Source of the DNA: an uncultured Clostridia bacterium
GTDB taxonomy: Bacteria > Bacillota > Clostridia > Christensenellales > UBA3700
Direction of reading: 5' to 3'
DNA: 64,000 nucleotides
Assembly: GCA_944380395.1 (NCBI GenBank)
Contig: CALWHM010000003.1
Location: 1 to 64,000 of the forward strand
The notes under the pieces are model-generated. The model was not told the DNA's origin, ran no database searches, and worked only from the letters and a program-made list of their open reading frames with translations. Position numbers and translations under genes: made by a program. Numbering within the stretch: position 1 is the first letter of the stretch; each line of letters starts with the position of its first letter. Positions 52,823 through 61,419 of this stretch are shown here, piece after piece.

Positions 52823-54260
52823 CAATGTATCCCTCCGTCATATAAGAGCCTTTGCCGAATTTGGTTATTTGATTCACGTCCCTGCCCAGCTCGCGCGCCA
52901 ATATCTCCGCGACCTTGGGCATGCAAAAGCCCGATTGGCACCTGCCCATACCCGCGCGCGTGCGGCGCTTTACTCCGTCCATATCCCTTGCTCCCAAGGG
53001 GCGGCGTATGCTCTGAACTATCTCCGCTTCCGTGACCTGTTCGCAGCGGCAAACTATGCTGCCGTATTGCGGATCTTGCGCTATGGCGCGCTCGCGCTCC
53101 TCCCGCGACATAGCCGCAAAGGCGCGAATGCCCTTTCTTTCGGCAATATAGCCCTCTTTGGGTGAAAAATTCATATCTTTTGCTATTTGTTCCGCCGCTT
53201 CTTTGCCTATGGCGGGCGCGCAGGTAAGTCCGGGGGATTCTATCCCCGCAATGTTGTACCAGCCGTCAAAAGCCCAACCTATTATAAAATCATCGGTACT
53301 AGGGTGGGCGCGAACGCCTGAAAAACGGGTGATAGCCGTTTTGGGGATAATGTCGGGCACGCTCTTTTTTGCGCCCGCAAGCACCCTTTGCCCTCCGCTT
53401 GAAGTGGTGACGGCGCTCTCTTTATCCTCTATGTCGTCGGCTGTGGGACCGATGAGCAAATTGCCGTGAACGGTGGGGGTCACCAATATGCCTTTGCCCA
53501 GCGCCGTGGGGGTATGGAATAAGGTGGCGCTTGTCCTGCCGCCCTCCGTTTTATCCATCAGGATATATTCTCCCCTTCTGGGCGTTATGGTAAATTCGGG
53601 CATTTTTTCACTGCCCTTATATGCGCGGCAAATATCGTCCGCGTGTACGCCGGCGCAATTTACAACCGCCCTAGCAATATATTTTTCCCTGTTTTCCGTG
53701 ATAACGACAAACTTTTTATCCTTGCGTTCTATACTTGTCACGCACGCGTTGAAATAAAATTCCGCTCCGTTTTGCGCGGCGTTTTCCCCGTATGCAACAG
53801 CCATCTCGTAAGGGCTTGTGATACCCGATGAAGTGCAGCGCAAAGCAGCCGTCACTTCCGCGGATATGCCGGGCTCGAGAGAGCGCGCTTCGTCGCCGCT
53901 TATGATACCAAGACCCTGCGCTCTGTTTTTCACGCCCCTTTCGTACAGCGAATGCAGCGTGCTTTCTTCATCTTTGCCGAACGCAAGCACCATACTGCCG
54001 TTGCGGCGGTAGGGAAAATCAAGGCGCTTGGCTTCCTGCTCCATCATAGCGCAGCCGAGCACGTTGAATTTTGCCTTCAAACTGCCTTCCTTGGCGTCAA
54101 AACCGCCGTGAACAATGCCGGAGTTTGCCTTGCTTGCCCCGCAAGCCACGTCATTGGCGCGTTCCAAAACGGCAACACCGCATGTGTAAGAGGACAGACG
54201 GCTTGCCAGAGCGCAGCCTATCACGCCTCCGCCGATAATTATCACATCGAAATCTTTCAT
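52812..54260 (-). CDS. Glycerol-3-phosphate-dehydrogenase-like FAD enzyme with C-terminal BFD-type 2Fe-2S domain
   Basis: 482 aa. FAD motif FDVIIIGGGVIGCALASRLSSY, DAO-type body (ACGASKANSGIVHGGFD, FTITPRRGEYILMDK, VHGNLLIGPTADDI) and a Cys-rich end (GSIVCRCEQVTEAEI... GRCQSGFCMP) like bacterioferritin-associated ferredoxin domains and GlpA. Glycerol-3-phosphate oxidation to DHAP is the best guess; L-2-hydroxyglutarate or related substrates cannot be excluded. It is first in the three-gene operon. The leader is only about 9 nt. Confidence 0.85.
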   Translation of the reverse strand: MKDFDVIIIGGGVIGCALASRLSSYTCGVAVLERANDVACGASKANSGIVHGGFDAKEGSLKAKFNVLGCAMMEQEAKRLDFPYRRNGSMVLAFGKDEESTLHSLYERGVKNRAQGLGIISGDEARSLEPGISAEVTAALRCTSSGITSPYEMAVAYGENAAQNGAEFYFNACVTSIERKDKKFVVITENREKYIARAVVNCAGVHADDICRAYKGSEKMPEFTITPRRGEYILMDKTEGGRTSATLFHTPTALGKGILVTPTVHGNLLIGPTADDIEDKESAVTTSSGGQRVLAGAKKSVPDIIPKTAITRFSGVRAHPSTDDFIIGWAFDGWYNIAGIESPGLTCAPAIGKEAAEQIAKDMNFSPKEGYIAERKGIRAFAAMSREERERAIAQDPQYGSIVCRCEQVTEAEIVQSIRRPLGARDMDGVKRRTRAGMGRCQSGFCMPKVAEILARELGRDVNQITKFGKGSYMTEGYIDED

Positions 54261-54275
54261 ATACTACCCTTTGGC

Positions 54276-54304
54276 ATTATAACATATGTCGAAAAAATTA
54301 ACAA
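54276..54304 (-). promoter_or_regulatory. Promoter of the glycerol-3-phosphate oxidation operon
   Basis: TTGTTA (54299-54304), 17-bp spacer, TATAAT (54276-54281). The leader is about 9 nt and contains only a partial ribosome site (GGG). Confidence 0.7.
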
Positions 54305-54351
54305 GGGGAAAGGCGCGTATCTGCGTTTTTCGCATAATTTCACTCCGCATA

Positions 54352-54380
54352 TTGACCGCGGGCGCCAAGTGTGGTAAAAT
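54352..54380 (+). promoter_or_regulatory. Promoter of the NERD-domain gene
   Basis: TTGACC (54352-54357), 17-bp spacer, TAAAAT (54375-54380). Confidence 0.7.
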
Positions 54381-54409
54381 ATAACAAAGCTAAACGGCGG
54401 GGGCAATTT

Positions 54410-55156
54410 ATGGATACCTGGATAATAATTTTAATAGCGGCGCTTGCCGCGGTGACGGTCATAGCGGCGGCATATATCGCCGTGATAAAGAAAAGGCGGA
54501 GCGGCGCCAAGAAAAAAGCGGGAGAGCTCGGCGAAAGCGCCGTTGCCTCCGTATTGAAAAAGTGCGATTCGGGAAACGCTTTGGTGATAAACGATTATAT
54601 GACGGTGGAAGAGGGGCAAAGCAGGCAGATAGACCACATTTGCATATGCTCCAACGGCGTTTTTGTGATAGAAACAAAGAACTTTGCGGGGACGATATAC
54701 GGCGGGCAGGACGAGTATATGTGGCAGCAATACGTGAACGGACAAAAGCACGAATTTTACAGCCCGTTAAAGCAAAATATCACCCATATGTATTGCGTGA
54801 AAAAATTGCTTCCGTCCGATGTGCCCGTGTTCCAATATGTAGTATTCACAAACGGGGATATTTCGCATATAAGCGCGGAAAACGTGACCGACATCTTCTC
54901 CTTACGGCAGATAATAGACGGCGCGGACGGCGGCAAAACGCTTTCTTCACAGGAAAAAGAAGAACTGTATGCCGCGCTTGAAGCCGCGGCGGCGGACATT
55001 TCGGACGAAGAGCACGCGCGCCAAGTGAAAAAAGCCAAGGAACTTGCGGAAAATAATATGTGTCCGCACTGTGAAGTGAAGCTGGAAAAAGTGAAAAGCC
55101 GCGACGGAATATATTACGAATGCCCCAAGTGCGGCTTTGTCAAACACGAAAAATAA
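54410..55156 (+). CDS. NERD-domain membrane protein with C-terminal zinc ribbon
   Basis: 248 aa. N-terminal membrane helix (about 4-24), then the nuclease-related NERD domain (GELGESAVASVL, RQIDHICICSNGVFVIETKNFAGTIYG), holding the Asp and Glu-x-Lys of PD-(D/E)XK-like nucleases. The end is a four-Cys zinc ribbon (CPHCEVKL...CPKCGF). NERD proteins are thought to act on nucleic acids, but no substrate is known. ATG 54410 fits the GGGGGC ribosome-like site; an upstream start is open but unsupported. Confidence 0.88.
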   Translation: MDTWIIILIAALAAVTVIAAAYIAVIKKRRSGAKKKAGELGESAVASVLKKCDSGNALVINDYMTVEEGQSRQIDHICICSNGVFVIETKNFAGTIYGGQDEYMWQQYVNGQKHEFYSPLKQNITHMYCVKKLLPSDVPVFQYVVFTNGDISHISAENVTDIFSLRQIIDGADGGKTLSSQEKEELYAALEAAAADISDEEHARQVKKAKELAENNMCPHCEVKLEKVKSRDGIYYECPKCGFVKHEK

Positions 55157-55215
55157 CCGCCGTCTGCGCCCGATAAAGCGCGCTCAACTAAAGCCGTATT
55201 TTTTCGGGGAAAAAG

Positions 55216-55245
55216 TTGCGCCGCGCGCCGCGTTTGTGCTAGAAT
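55216..55245 (+). promoter_or_regulatory. Promoter of the DUF1846 gene
   Basis: TTGCGC (55216-55221), 18-bp spacer, TAGAAT (55240-55245). Confidence 0.55.
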
Positions 55246-55276
55246 ATCTTTAGATGTTTTCAAAGGACGAATAAGT

Positions 55277-56761
55277 ATGAAAAAGGGTTTTGACAGTAAC
55301 TTATACGCGCAGTTGCAGACGGAAAAAATTCTGCAAAGAATAGAAAAATTCAACAATAAACTTTATTTGGAATTCGGCGGAAAACTGTTTGACGATATGC
55401 ACGCCGCGCGAGTGCTGCCCGGCTTTGCATACAACGCCAAGATAAACATTCTGCGCGCGCTCAAAGACAAGACGGAGATAATATTCGTTGTCAGCGCGGG
55501 CGACATAGAACGCAATAAAATTCGCGCGGACTTCGGCATAACGTACGATATGGACGTGCTGCGCCTTATCGATAAAATACGCAAGCTGGGCATTTCCATA
55601 AACTCCGTAACCGTCACGCAGTACGAAGGTCAGGCGGCGGCGGACGTGTTCGTGCGCAAGTTGGAGCGGCGCGGCGAAAAAGTGTATATACACCGCAAGA
55701 CCAAGGGATACCCCACGGACGTAAATACCATTGTCAGCGACGAAGGCTACGGCGCCAATCCGTATATAGAAACCACAAAGCCTTTGGTGGTGATCACCGC
55801 GCCGGGACCGGGAAGCGGAAAGCTTGCCACCTGCCTTTCACAGCTTTATCACGAGTATAAGCGCGGAGTTAAAGCGGGATATGCCAAGTTTGAAACCTTC
55901 CCCGTGTGGAATCTGCCCTTAAAGCACCCCGTAAACGTGGCGTATGAAGCCGCCACGGCGGACCTTGGGGACGTGAATATGATAGATCCCTATCATTTGG
56001 AAGCTTACGGCATAACCACAGTCAACTATAACCGCGACATAGAGTGCTTCCCGATAGTGCGCTCCATTCTCACCAAGATAACAGGGGACGAAAACCTTTA
56101 CCGCTCCCCCACGGATATGGGCGTGAATATGGCGGGCTTTGCGATAACGGACGACGAAGCGGTGCGTTACGCCGCCAATCAGGAGATAATCCGCCGCTAT
56201 TATAAGGCGGCTTGCGATTACAAGCAGGGCTTGTGCGACGCGAGCGTTCCCCAGCGCATAATGCTTTTGATAAACGAAAGCAAACTTTCATTAGAGGACA
56301 GAAAAGTGGTGAAGCCCGCCCTTGAAAAAGCGGCTAAAACGGGCGAATCCGCCGTGGCGATACAGCTGGACGACGGCAGATTTATCACGGGCAGGACCAC
56401 CTCTCTTATGACGGCGTGCTCTGCGTGCGTGCTCAACTCCGTAAAGGCGCTGGCGGGCATTGCGGACGATATGCTTTTGCTTCTGCCGCTGGTGCTGGAA
56501 CCGATAAAGAGCTTGAAAAAAGACGTTTTCAAAGCGGATAAGGACAAATTGAACCTTTACGACGTGCTCACCGCGCTCAGCATTTGCGCCGCCACCAATC
56601 CGATGGCAAAAGCGGCTCTGGACAAACTGCCCAAGCTGCGCGGGCTGGAAGCGCACGGTTCTTGTATGCTCAACGATACGGATATGGGCGTTTTGCGCAA
56701 GATGGGCGTGAATATCACCTGCGAACCCGAATTTGAAAGCAAAGATCTCTATATAAAATAA
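55277..56761 (+). CDS. DUF1846 family protein
   Basis: 494 aa, the family's usual length. Characteristic stretches: KILQRIEKFNNKLYLEFGGKLFDDMHAARVLPGF, a P-loop-like APGPGSGKLATCLSQLYHE, FPVWNLPLKHPVNVAYEAATADLGDVNMIDPYHLEAYG, and RSPTDMGVNMAGF. DUF1846 proteins are cytoplasmic, common in Firmicutes and lack a proven function; the GSGK loop suggests nucleotide binding. Single gene with its own promoter and terminator. Confidence 0.92.
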   Translation: MKKGFDSNLYAQLQTEKILQRIEKFNNKLYLEFGGKLFDDMHAARVLPGFAYNAKINILRALKDKTEIIFVVSAGDIERNKIRADFGITYDMDVLRLIDKIRKLGISINSVTVTQYEGQAAADVFVRKLERRGEKVYIHRKTKGYPTDVNTIVSDEGYGANPYIETTKPLVVITAPGPGSGKLATCLSQLYHEYKRGVKAGYAKFETFPVWNLPLKHPVNVAYEAATADLGDVNMIDPYHLEAYGITTVNYNRDIECFPIVRSILTKITGDENLYRSPTDMGVNMAGFAITDDEAVRYAANQEIIRRYYKAACDYKQGLCDASVPQRIMLLINESKLSLEDRKVVKPALEKAAKTGESAVAIQLDDGRFITGRTTSLMTACSACVLNSVKALAGIADDMLLLLPLVLEPIKSLKKDVFKADKDKLNLYDVLTALSICAATNPMAKAALDKLPKLRGLEAHGSCMLNDTDMGVLRKMGVNITCEPEFESKDLYIK

Positions 56762-56779
56762 CGCAATAAAAAGTCAAAA

Positions 56780-56806
56780 GGCGGGAGCAATCTCCCGCCC
56801 TTTTTT
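56780..56806 (+). terminator. Terminator of the DUF1846 gene
   Basis: GGCGGGAG-CAAT-CTCCCGCC then CTTTTTT. Confidence 0.85.
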
Positions 56807-56830
56807 GCGTTGATTTTTGTCTGCGAACAC

Positions 56831-57172
56831 TCAATCCTTTTTCTTTTTCAGTTCCTCTTCCACAAGATCGTAGTAATCGTTGAATACCGCGATGGCAATC
56901 TCTTCGTCTTGCTCTATGACAAGCGCCGTGCTGCCTTCTTCCGTTTCGTCAACGCGGAAAACAATTGCCTCGTTATCCGCTATGCCATCAATCTTGCTGA
57001 TGGGTTTGAGTATGGCAAAGAGATTTTTCTCTCCCTCTACCTCGTGCACTATCATAGCCACTTGCTCAAATTCGAGTTGCTTTCCTTTCTCATCCATCAA
57101 AACAATGGGATCGCGGTTTTCTTCATCCAAAAGTACGTCAAGCACGTCCACCGGCTGCAAATCTTCGTTCAT
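56831..57172 (-). CDS. DUF1292 family acidic protein
   Basis: 113 aa, strongly acidic. Pattern NRDPIVLMDEKGKQLEFEQVAMIVHEVEGEKNLFAIL and EAIVFRVDETEEG...VFNDYYDLVEEEL is that of DUF1292 (YrzB-like) small cytoplasmic proteins of Firmicutes, function unknown. It stands alone here, whereas it often sits in the ruvX-alaS region. AAGGAGG precedes the ATG. Confidence 0.9.
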   Translation of the reverse strand: MNEDLQPVDVLDVLLDEENRDPIVLMDEKGKQLEFEQVAMIVHEVEGEKNLFAILKPISKIDGIADNEAIVFRVDETEEGSTALVIEQDEEIAIAVFNDYYDLVEEELKKKKD

Positions 57173-57200
57173 AGTTTTCCCTCCTTATTTTGTTATACTT

Positions 57201-57229
57201 ATTATAAATTAAGAAATATTTATTGTCAA
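57201..57229 (-). promoter_or_regulatory. Consensus promoter of the DUF1292 gene
   Basis: TTGACA (57224-57229), 17-bp spacer, TATAAT (57201-57206). Confidence 0.8.
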
Positions 57230-57269
57230 GCGGTGGGCAAAAATTTTTCGTATATATTGCATTGAATGC

Positions 57270-57295
57270 AAAACGGCGCGGGAAAACCCGCGCCG
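57270..57295 (-). terminator. Terminator of the coiled-coil membrane protein gene
   Basis: CGGCGCGGG-TTTT-CCCGCGCCG then TTTTGC on the minus strand. Confidence 0.65.
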
Positions 57296-57341
57296 CTGCG
57301 CAGCCGAAGCATTCAATTAGCTTCTGCCGCATTTTTAATTC

Positions 57342-58859
57342 TTACAGCCCGTTTCTGCGCCTTATTTCCGCATGCTCGTCAAGTGTGCGCATATAATGCA
57401 CATCGTCAAGAAGTTGCTGCGCCGATACATTTGCCTTTGCTTGCAGAGCGTTATTCAAATCTATTGCCTGCGCGGTGCTAGCCAACCCTGCGCTTACCGC
57501 GCCCAAGCCCACGCCGACAGCGCTTATGCCCGCATTTATATCGTCCAAGCGCCCCACCATTCTGTCCATTTTTAACATGGTTTCACTGTGCATTGTCGAC
57601 AGCTGGGCGGAAATCCCGCGGAAGCATTCCACCATGCTGTTTTGCAAACGCGACAAGCCGCTTTCTATGGAGAGTTTTACTTCCTGCCCCGCGCGGCAAA
57701 CGGCTTCCGTAATGCTTCTGTTCTGCTCGTACTGATCGATAAGCTGCAAAGCCTCCTTTTTACTCTCCGCCCTGCCCGTTTCATACATATAGATAAACAT
57801 ATCCACATACTTCCAATCGCGTTCATCCAACACGGCGGAAAAGTTTTCCTGCAACGCGGTATATATGGATTCGCTGTTGGTCTTAGCCAAAATCAACTCT
57901 TGTTTTGCTTGCGCAGCGGCGGCTTTTCTGTCTTCCTCAGCTTTAACCCTCGTTTCGGTTTTATGAGCCAAAGCCCTATCTTGCGCCGTGTTCAATTCCT
58001 TCCTTTCAGCTCTAATAACGGCTATTTCTTCCTCGGCAATTCTTATTTCATCGTTGCCGCTATTAGCCGGCACTTGATTTGCGGCAGGTTTAACCTTCAA
58101 TTCTTGAAAACATTTATCTTTCCCATAATAACGATATTTGTGAAATAATGTAAAGGCGTCCGGACACTGCTCTATCCATTGCCAACTTTTCACTTTTAAA
58201 TTGGCAATTACATTTTTCAGCCCCTTTATGGCCTTATACCGCAAACAAATATTCCACCAATAAATATAGAAATCATCTTTAAAGGAATAATATAAGTCAT
58301 ACGAGTCTATTTTTTTTCTATTTATTTTCAGATAGATTTTAATTGGAACGTAAAATATAATAGTAATTACATAATATCCTATTATATCTCTTACACCGGG
58401 GATAAATGCCACAACAATAAATAACCCCGTAAAAATACCGAATACTATCGTTGCAGCCAAACTGCCCGGAGTGCCGACGGCAATATGAACGGCTAAGGAC
58501 ACTATAAATGCTATCAATATGCAGATATCAAAAACGAGCAGCATTGTTAAGCCTTTTTGCTCTTTTCGCAGTATATTGTTTGCCTGATTGATAAGTTCTT
58601 CTCTTTTCTCTTGCGCGGCTTTAACTCTTTTTATATGTGCCGATTGCATACCTTCATTTCGAATTAGAATATCTTTTCGCGAATTAATGTTGTCAATCTT
58701 ACGCCTGCCGTCAGCCTCTTCTTTATCGATATCGGCGATATCTTTGTTATATTTAGACACTATCTCTCCGCACCTGTCCTTTTCCTGAGATATGGCTGAA
58801 AGCCCCGCGCGCAACGCGTAAAGTTGAGATAGAGTCTGCTGCTTTTCCTGTTCCTCCAT
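57342..58859 (-). CDS. Coiled-coil membrane protein of unknown function
   Basis: 505 aa. Coiled coil 1 spans about 1-100 (Glu/Lys/Gln-rich), two or three hydrophobic helices about 100-175 (LTMLLVFDICILIAFIVSLAV; AATIVFGIFTGLFIVVAFI), an aromatic and basic middle part (DSYDLYYSFKDDFYIYWWNICLRY), coiled coil 2 about 265-330, and a C-terminal helical region (FRGISAQLSTMHSETMLKMDRMVGRLDDINAGI...). The DNA, mainly in its 5' half (58200-58860), is richer in A+T than its surroundings, which suggests acquisition. GGAGGG precedes the ATG. No domain recognised. Confidence 0.78.
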   Translation of the reverse strand: MEEQEKQQTLSQLYALRAGLSAISQEKDRCGEIVSKYNKDIADIDKEEADGRRKIDNINSRKDILIRNEGMQSAHIKRVKAAQEKREELINQANNILRKEQKGLTMLLVFDICILIAFIVSLAVHIAVGTPGSLAATIVFGIFTGLFIVVAFIPGVRDIIGYYVITIIFYVPIKIYLKINRKKIDSYDLYYSFKDDFYIYWWNICLRYKAIKGLKNVIANLKVKSWQWIEQCPDAFTLFHKYRYYGKDKCFQELKVKPAANQVPANSGNDEIRIAEEEIAVIRAERKELNTAQDRALAHKTETRVKAEEDRKAAAAQAKQELILAKTNSESIYTALQENFSAVLDERDWKYVDMFIYMYETGRAESKKEALQLIDQYEQNRSITEAVCRAGQEVKLSIESGLSRLQNSMVECFRGISAQLSTMHSETMLKMDRMVGRLDDINAGISAVGVGLGAVSAGLASTAQAIDLNNALQAKANVSAQQLLDDVHYMRTLDEHAEIRRRNGL

Positions 58860-58904
58860 TTTTTACCCTCCGAATGATTTTCACCACAAAACGATGTTAA
58901 TTAT

Positions 58905-58933
58905 ATTCTATAAGAATTCCCCCCACCCGTCAA
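58905..58933 (-). promoter_or_regulatory. Promoter of the coiled-coil membrane protein gene
   Basis: TTGACG (58928-58933), 17-bp spacer, TAGAAT (58905-58910). Confidence 0.65.
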
Positions 58934-59025
58934 GTATTAAGATATACTTTATGAAAATTTATTTTGAAAAGCACTATTTTCGATAAGACCGCTTTATAAA
59001 ACGCCTGTCTTACAAACAGTATGCA

Positions 59026-59054
59026 TAAAAAAGGCGGCTGTTTGCACAGCCGCC
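59026..59054 (-). terminator. Terminator of the pfkA-PPi-PFK operon
   Basis: GGCGGCTGT-GCAA-ACAGCCGCC then TTTTTTATG on the minus strand. Confidence 0.85.
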
Positions 59055-59077
59055 CGAATCAAAGATTTTGCTTTGTT

Positions 59078-60331
59078 TTACTTCTTTTCCGCAAGCACTT
59101 TCTTTAATTTTGCAAAGCGGGGAAGTCCGTCCTCCAAAGGAGCCTTGCAATCGCCCTGGATAAGGGGCATTGCGTAGTCCACATACTCTTGCGAAAGCAT
59201 GGTGCCGTTATTGATTATCCAGCTCAAAGGCACTTTCTTTTCCGTGTTGGCTGCCTTTGCAACGTTCATAATGCCCATCTTGCAGGAATACTTGCCGTCC
59301 TTCATAACGCGCTTGAAGTAGACCATCTTATCCGTGGTGCCCTTGACCGCGTATTTGACGGCGGTTGCGCCCGCGCGGAAAGCTTCTTCCACGTCCACCT
59401 TGGAAGCAAGGTGCGCGCCGCAGCGCTGCATAAGCGAAAATTCGATAGCCCTGGTCTTGCAGCCGAACTTATCCTTGCACAAATTGGAGAGCATAGCGCC
59501 CACGCCGCCCAATTGAGCATGACCGAAGCTGTCTTTGGCAAGGTTGGTGCCCAGCTTTTCCGCTATTAAGGTGCCGTCCTTGTCCGAGATACCTTCGGAA
59601 ACGGCTACCATGCACTTGCCGCCCGTCTTTTTCATAGTGGCTTCCACGTCCGCAAGGAACTTGTCCGTGTCAAAAGGCAGTTCGGGCAGGTAGATGAGGT
59701 CGGGACCCAATCCCTTATAAGAAGCAAGGGCGGAAGCGGCGGTGAGCCAGCCTGCGTGACGGCCCATAACTTCCACAACGGTTATCATAGGAGTATCGTA
59801 CACGTTGGCGTCCAACTTCAATTCCATCATAGTGGTGGCAACATACTTGGCGGCGCTGCCGTAGCCGGGGCAGTGGTCGGTGACGTCAAGGTCGTTGTCT
59901 ATCGTCTTGGGAACGCCCATTACCCTGCACTCATAACCGCTTTTTTGCAGGTACTTGCTCACCTTGTTGCAAGTGTCCATAGAGTCGTTGCCGCCGTTAT
60001 AGAAGAAGTAACGGATGTTGTACTTTTTGAATACTTCAAGCAATCTTTTGTAGTCGGTTTCATCCACGTCTGCGGATTTGAGCTTATAGCGCACGGAACC
60101 GAGCGCTGAAGAAGGGGTGTTCTTCAAAAGTTTGAGTTCTTTCTCATCTTCTTTACGCATATCGTAAAACTGCTCTTCGAGTATGCCCCTTATGCCGTGA
60201 GCGGCGCCGTAAATTTCGGTGATGCAGTCATGCTTCATCGCCTCCAAAAACACGCCCGCGGCGGACGAGTTGATAACGGAAGTCGGTCCGCCCGACTGTC
60301 CGAACATGCAAGCTCCAACCAATTTTTCCAT
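59078..60331 (-). CDS. Pyrophosphate-type 6-phosphofructokinase
   Basis: 417 aa. Phosphofructokinase fold (MFGQSGGPTSVINSSAAG; EVMGRHAGWLTAASALAS). The donor-site motif reads NGGNDSMDT, with Asp where ATP enzymes have Gly (GGDGS), and GVPKTIDNDL, with Lys where ATP enzymes have Gly (PGTIDND). This Asp/Lys pair is the accepted mark of PPi-dependent enzymes. The preceding Asp of GGDDS is Asn here, so activity should be tested. A PPi-PFK is reversible and can serve glycolysis and gluconeogenesis. It lies 40 nt downstream of pfkA, with GGAGG before the ATG. Confidence 0.88.
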   Translation of the reverse strand: MEKLVGACMFGQSGGPTSVINSSAAGVFLEAMKHDCITEIYGAAHGIRGILEEQFYDMRKEDEKELKLLKNTPSSALGSVRYKLKSADVDETDYKRLLEVFKKYNIRYFFYNGGNDSMDTCNKVSKYLQKSGYECRVMGVPKTIDNDLDVTDHCPGYGSAAKYVATTMMELKLDANVYDTPMITVVEVMGRHAGWLTAASALASYKGLGPDLIYLPELPFDTDKFLADVEATMKKTGGKCMVAVSEGISDKDGTLIAEKLGTNLAKDSFGHAQLGGVGAMLSNLCKDKFGCKTRAIEFSLMQRCGAHLASKVDVEEAFRAGATAVKYAVKGTTDKMVYFKRVMKDGKYSCKMGIMNVAKAANTEKKVPLSWIINNGTMLSQEYVDYAMPLIQGDCKAPLEDGLPRFAKLKKVLAEKK

Positions 60332-60371
60332 TTGTTATTCCTCCGAATAATATTTCGTATTTATTTTTTGC

Positions 60372-61337
60372 TCACATACCTAGTATGCTTGCGCAATTAT
60401 AAAGTTCTTTGTTGAATACGCGCTCCATTCCCAGCGCCGCGGTTATATCTTCATCTATTATCTTATTGTCCTTGATACCCACAACGCGGGAGCCTTTGCC
60501 TTCAAGCAGCACGTCCACCGCCCTCACGCCGAATTGCGCGGCAAGCATTCTGTCCTGCATACTGGGCGCGCCGCCGCGCTGGATATATCCCAGCTCCGTG
60601 GTCTTTATGGAAGAAGTTATGCCCTGGTCTTTCAACTGCTGTTTGAGTTCGACCGCGCGGCATACGCCCTCCGCAAGCACTATGATGTCGGAAGTTTTGC
60701 CCTTCCTCTTGTTTATGGCTATGGATTTGGCTATCTGCGCTATATCGTTGTGCACTTCGGGCACGATGATCACTTCCGCGCCGCCGCCCAAGCCCGCGTA
60801 AAGCGCGATATCTCCGCACTTTCTGCCCATAACTTCCACTATGCACACGCGCTCGTGCGAGGTCATTGTGTCGCGCAGATTGTTTATTGCGGAAAGCGCG
60901 GTGTTCACCGCCGTGTCAAAGCCCAAGGTGTAATCCGTATAGGCAAGGTCGTTGTCTATGGTGCCGGGAATGCCCACGGTGGCAATGCCGAAGTTGTCCG
61001 AAAGGTCCTTGGCTCCGCGGAAAGAACCGTCCCCGCCGATGACCACAAGCCCTTCTATATCATAAGCTTCCAGATTTTCCGCAGCTATCTTTTGATAACT
61101 CACTTCCGTAAATTCGGGAGAACGCGAGGTCTTCAAGATAGTGCCGCCGCGCTGAATGATGTCCGACACGGCGCGCCTGTCCATTTGCTTGATCTCACTG
61201 TTGATAAGACCGGTGTAGCCTCTTTCTATCCCGTAAACTTCCAACCCCTTATATATAGCGTAACGGGTGACCGCCCTGATCGCGGCATTCATTCCCGGGG
61301 CGTCACCGCCGCTTGTAAGAACTCCTATTTTACGCAT
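60372..61337 (-). CDS. pfkA: ATP-dependent 6-phosphofructokinase
   Basis: 321 aa, the key glycolytic kinase. ATP-type motifs: GVLTSGGDAPGMNAAIRAVTR, VIGGDGSFRGA, GIPGTIDNDL, EVMGRKCGDIALYAGL and QRGGAPSMQDRMLA. Residues used for allosteric effector binding in bacterial PfkA (RGYTGL) are present. It lies downstream of dnaE, the classical Firmicutes order, but a PPi-PFK replaces the usual pyk after it. A leader hairpin GAGCAA-AG-TTGCTC sits just before the ribosome site AAAGGAG. Confidence 0.95.
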   Translation of the reverse strand: MRKIGVLTSGGDAPGMNAAIRAVTRYAIYKGLEVYGIERGYTGLINSEIKQMDRRAVSDIIQRGGTILKTSRSPEFTEVSYQKIAAENLEAYDIEGLVVIGGDGSFRGAKDLSDNFGIATVGIPGTIDNDLAYTDYTLGFDTAVNTALSAINNLRDTMTSHERVCIVEVMGRKCGDIALYAGLGGGAEVIIVPEVHNDIAQIAKSIAINKRKGKTSDIIVLAEGVCRAVELKQQLKDQGITSSIKTTELGYIQRGGAPSMQDRMLAAQFGVRAVDVLLEGKGSRVVGIKDNKIIDEDITAALGMERVFNKELYNCASILGM

Positions 61338-61370
61338 ATATTTCTCCTTTGAGCAACTTTGCTCCTTGTG

Positions 61371-61399
61371 ATTATATCAAATTTGCTCCCGCTTGGCTA
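61371..61399 (-). promoter_or_regulatory. Promoter of pfkA
   Basis: TAGCCA (61394-61399), 17-bp spacer, extended -10 TGA-TATAAT (61371-61376), in the gap after dnaE. Confidence 0.6.
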
Positions 61400-61419
61400 T
61401 TGTTTGCACGCACTTTGCA

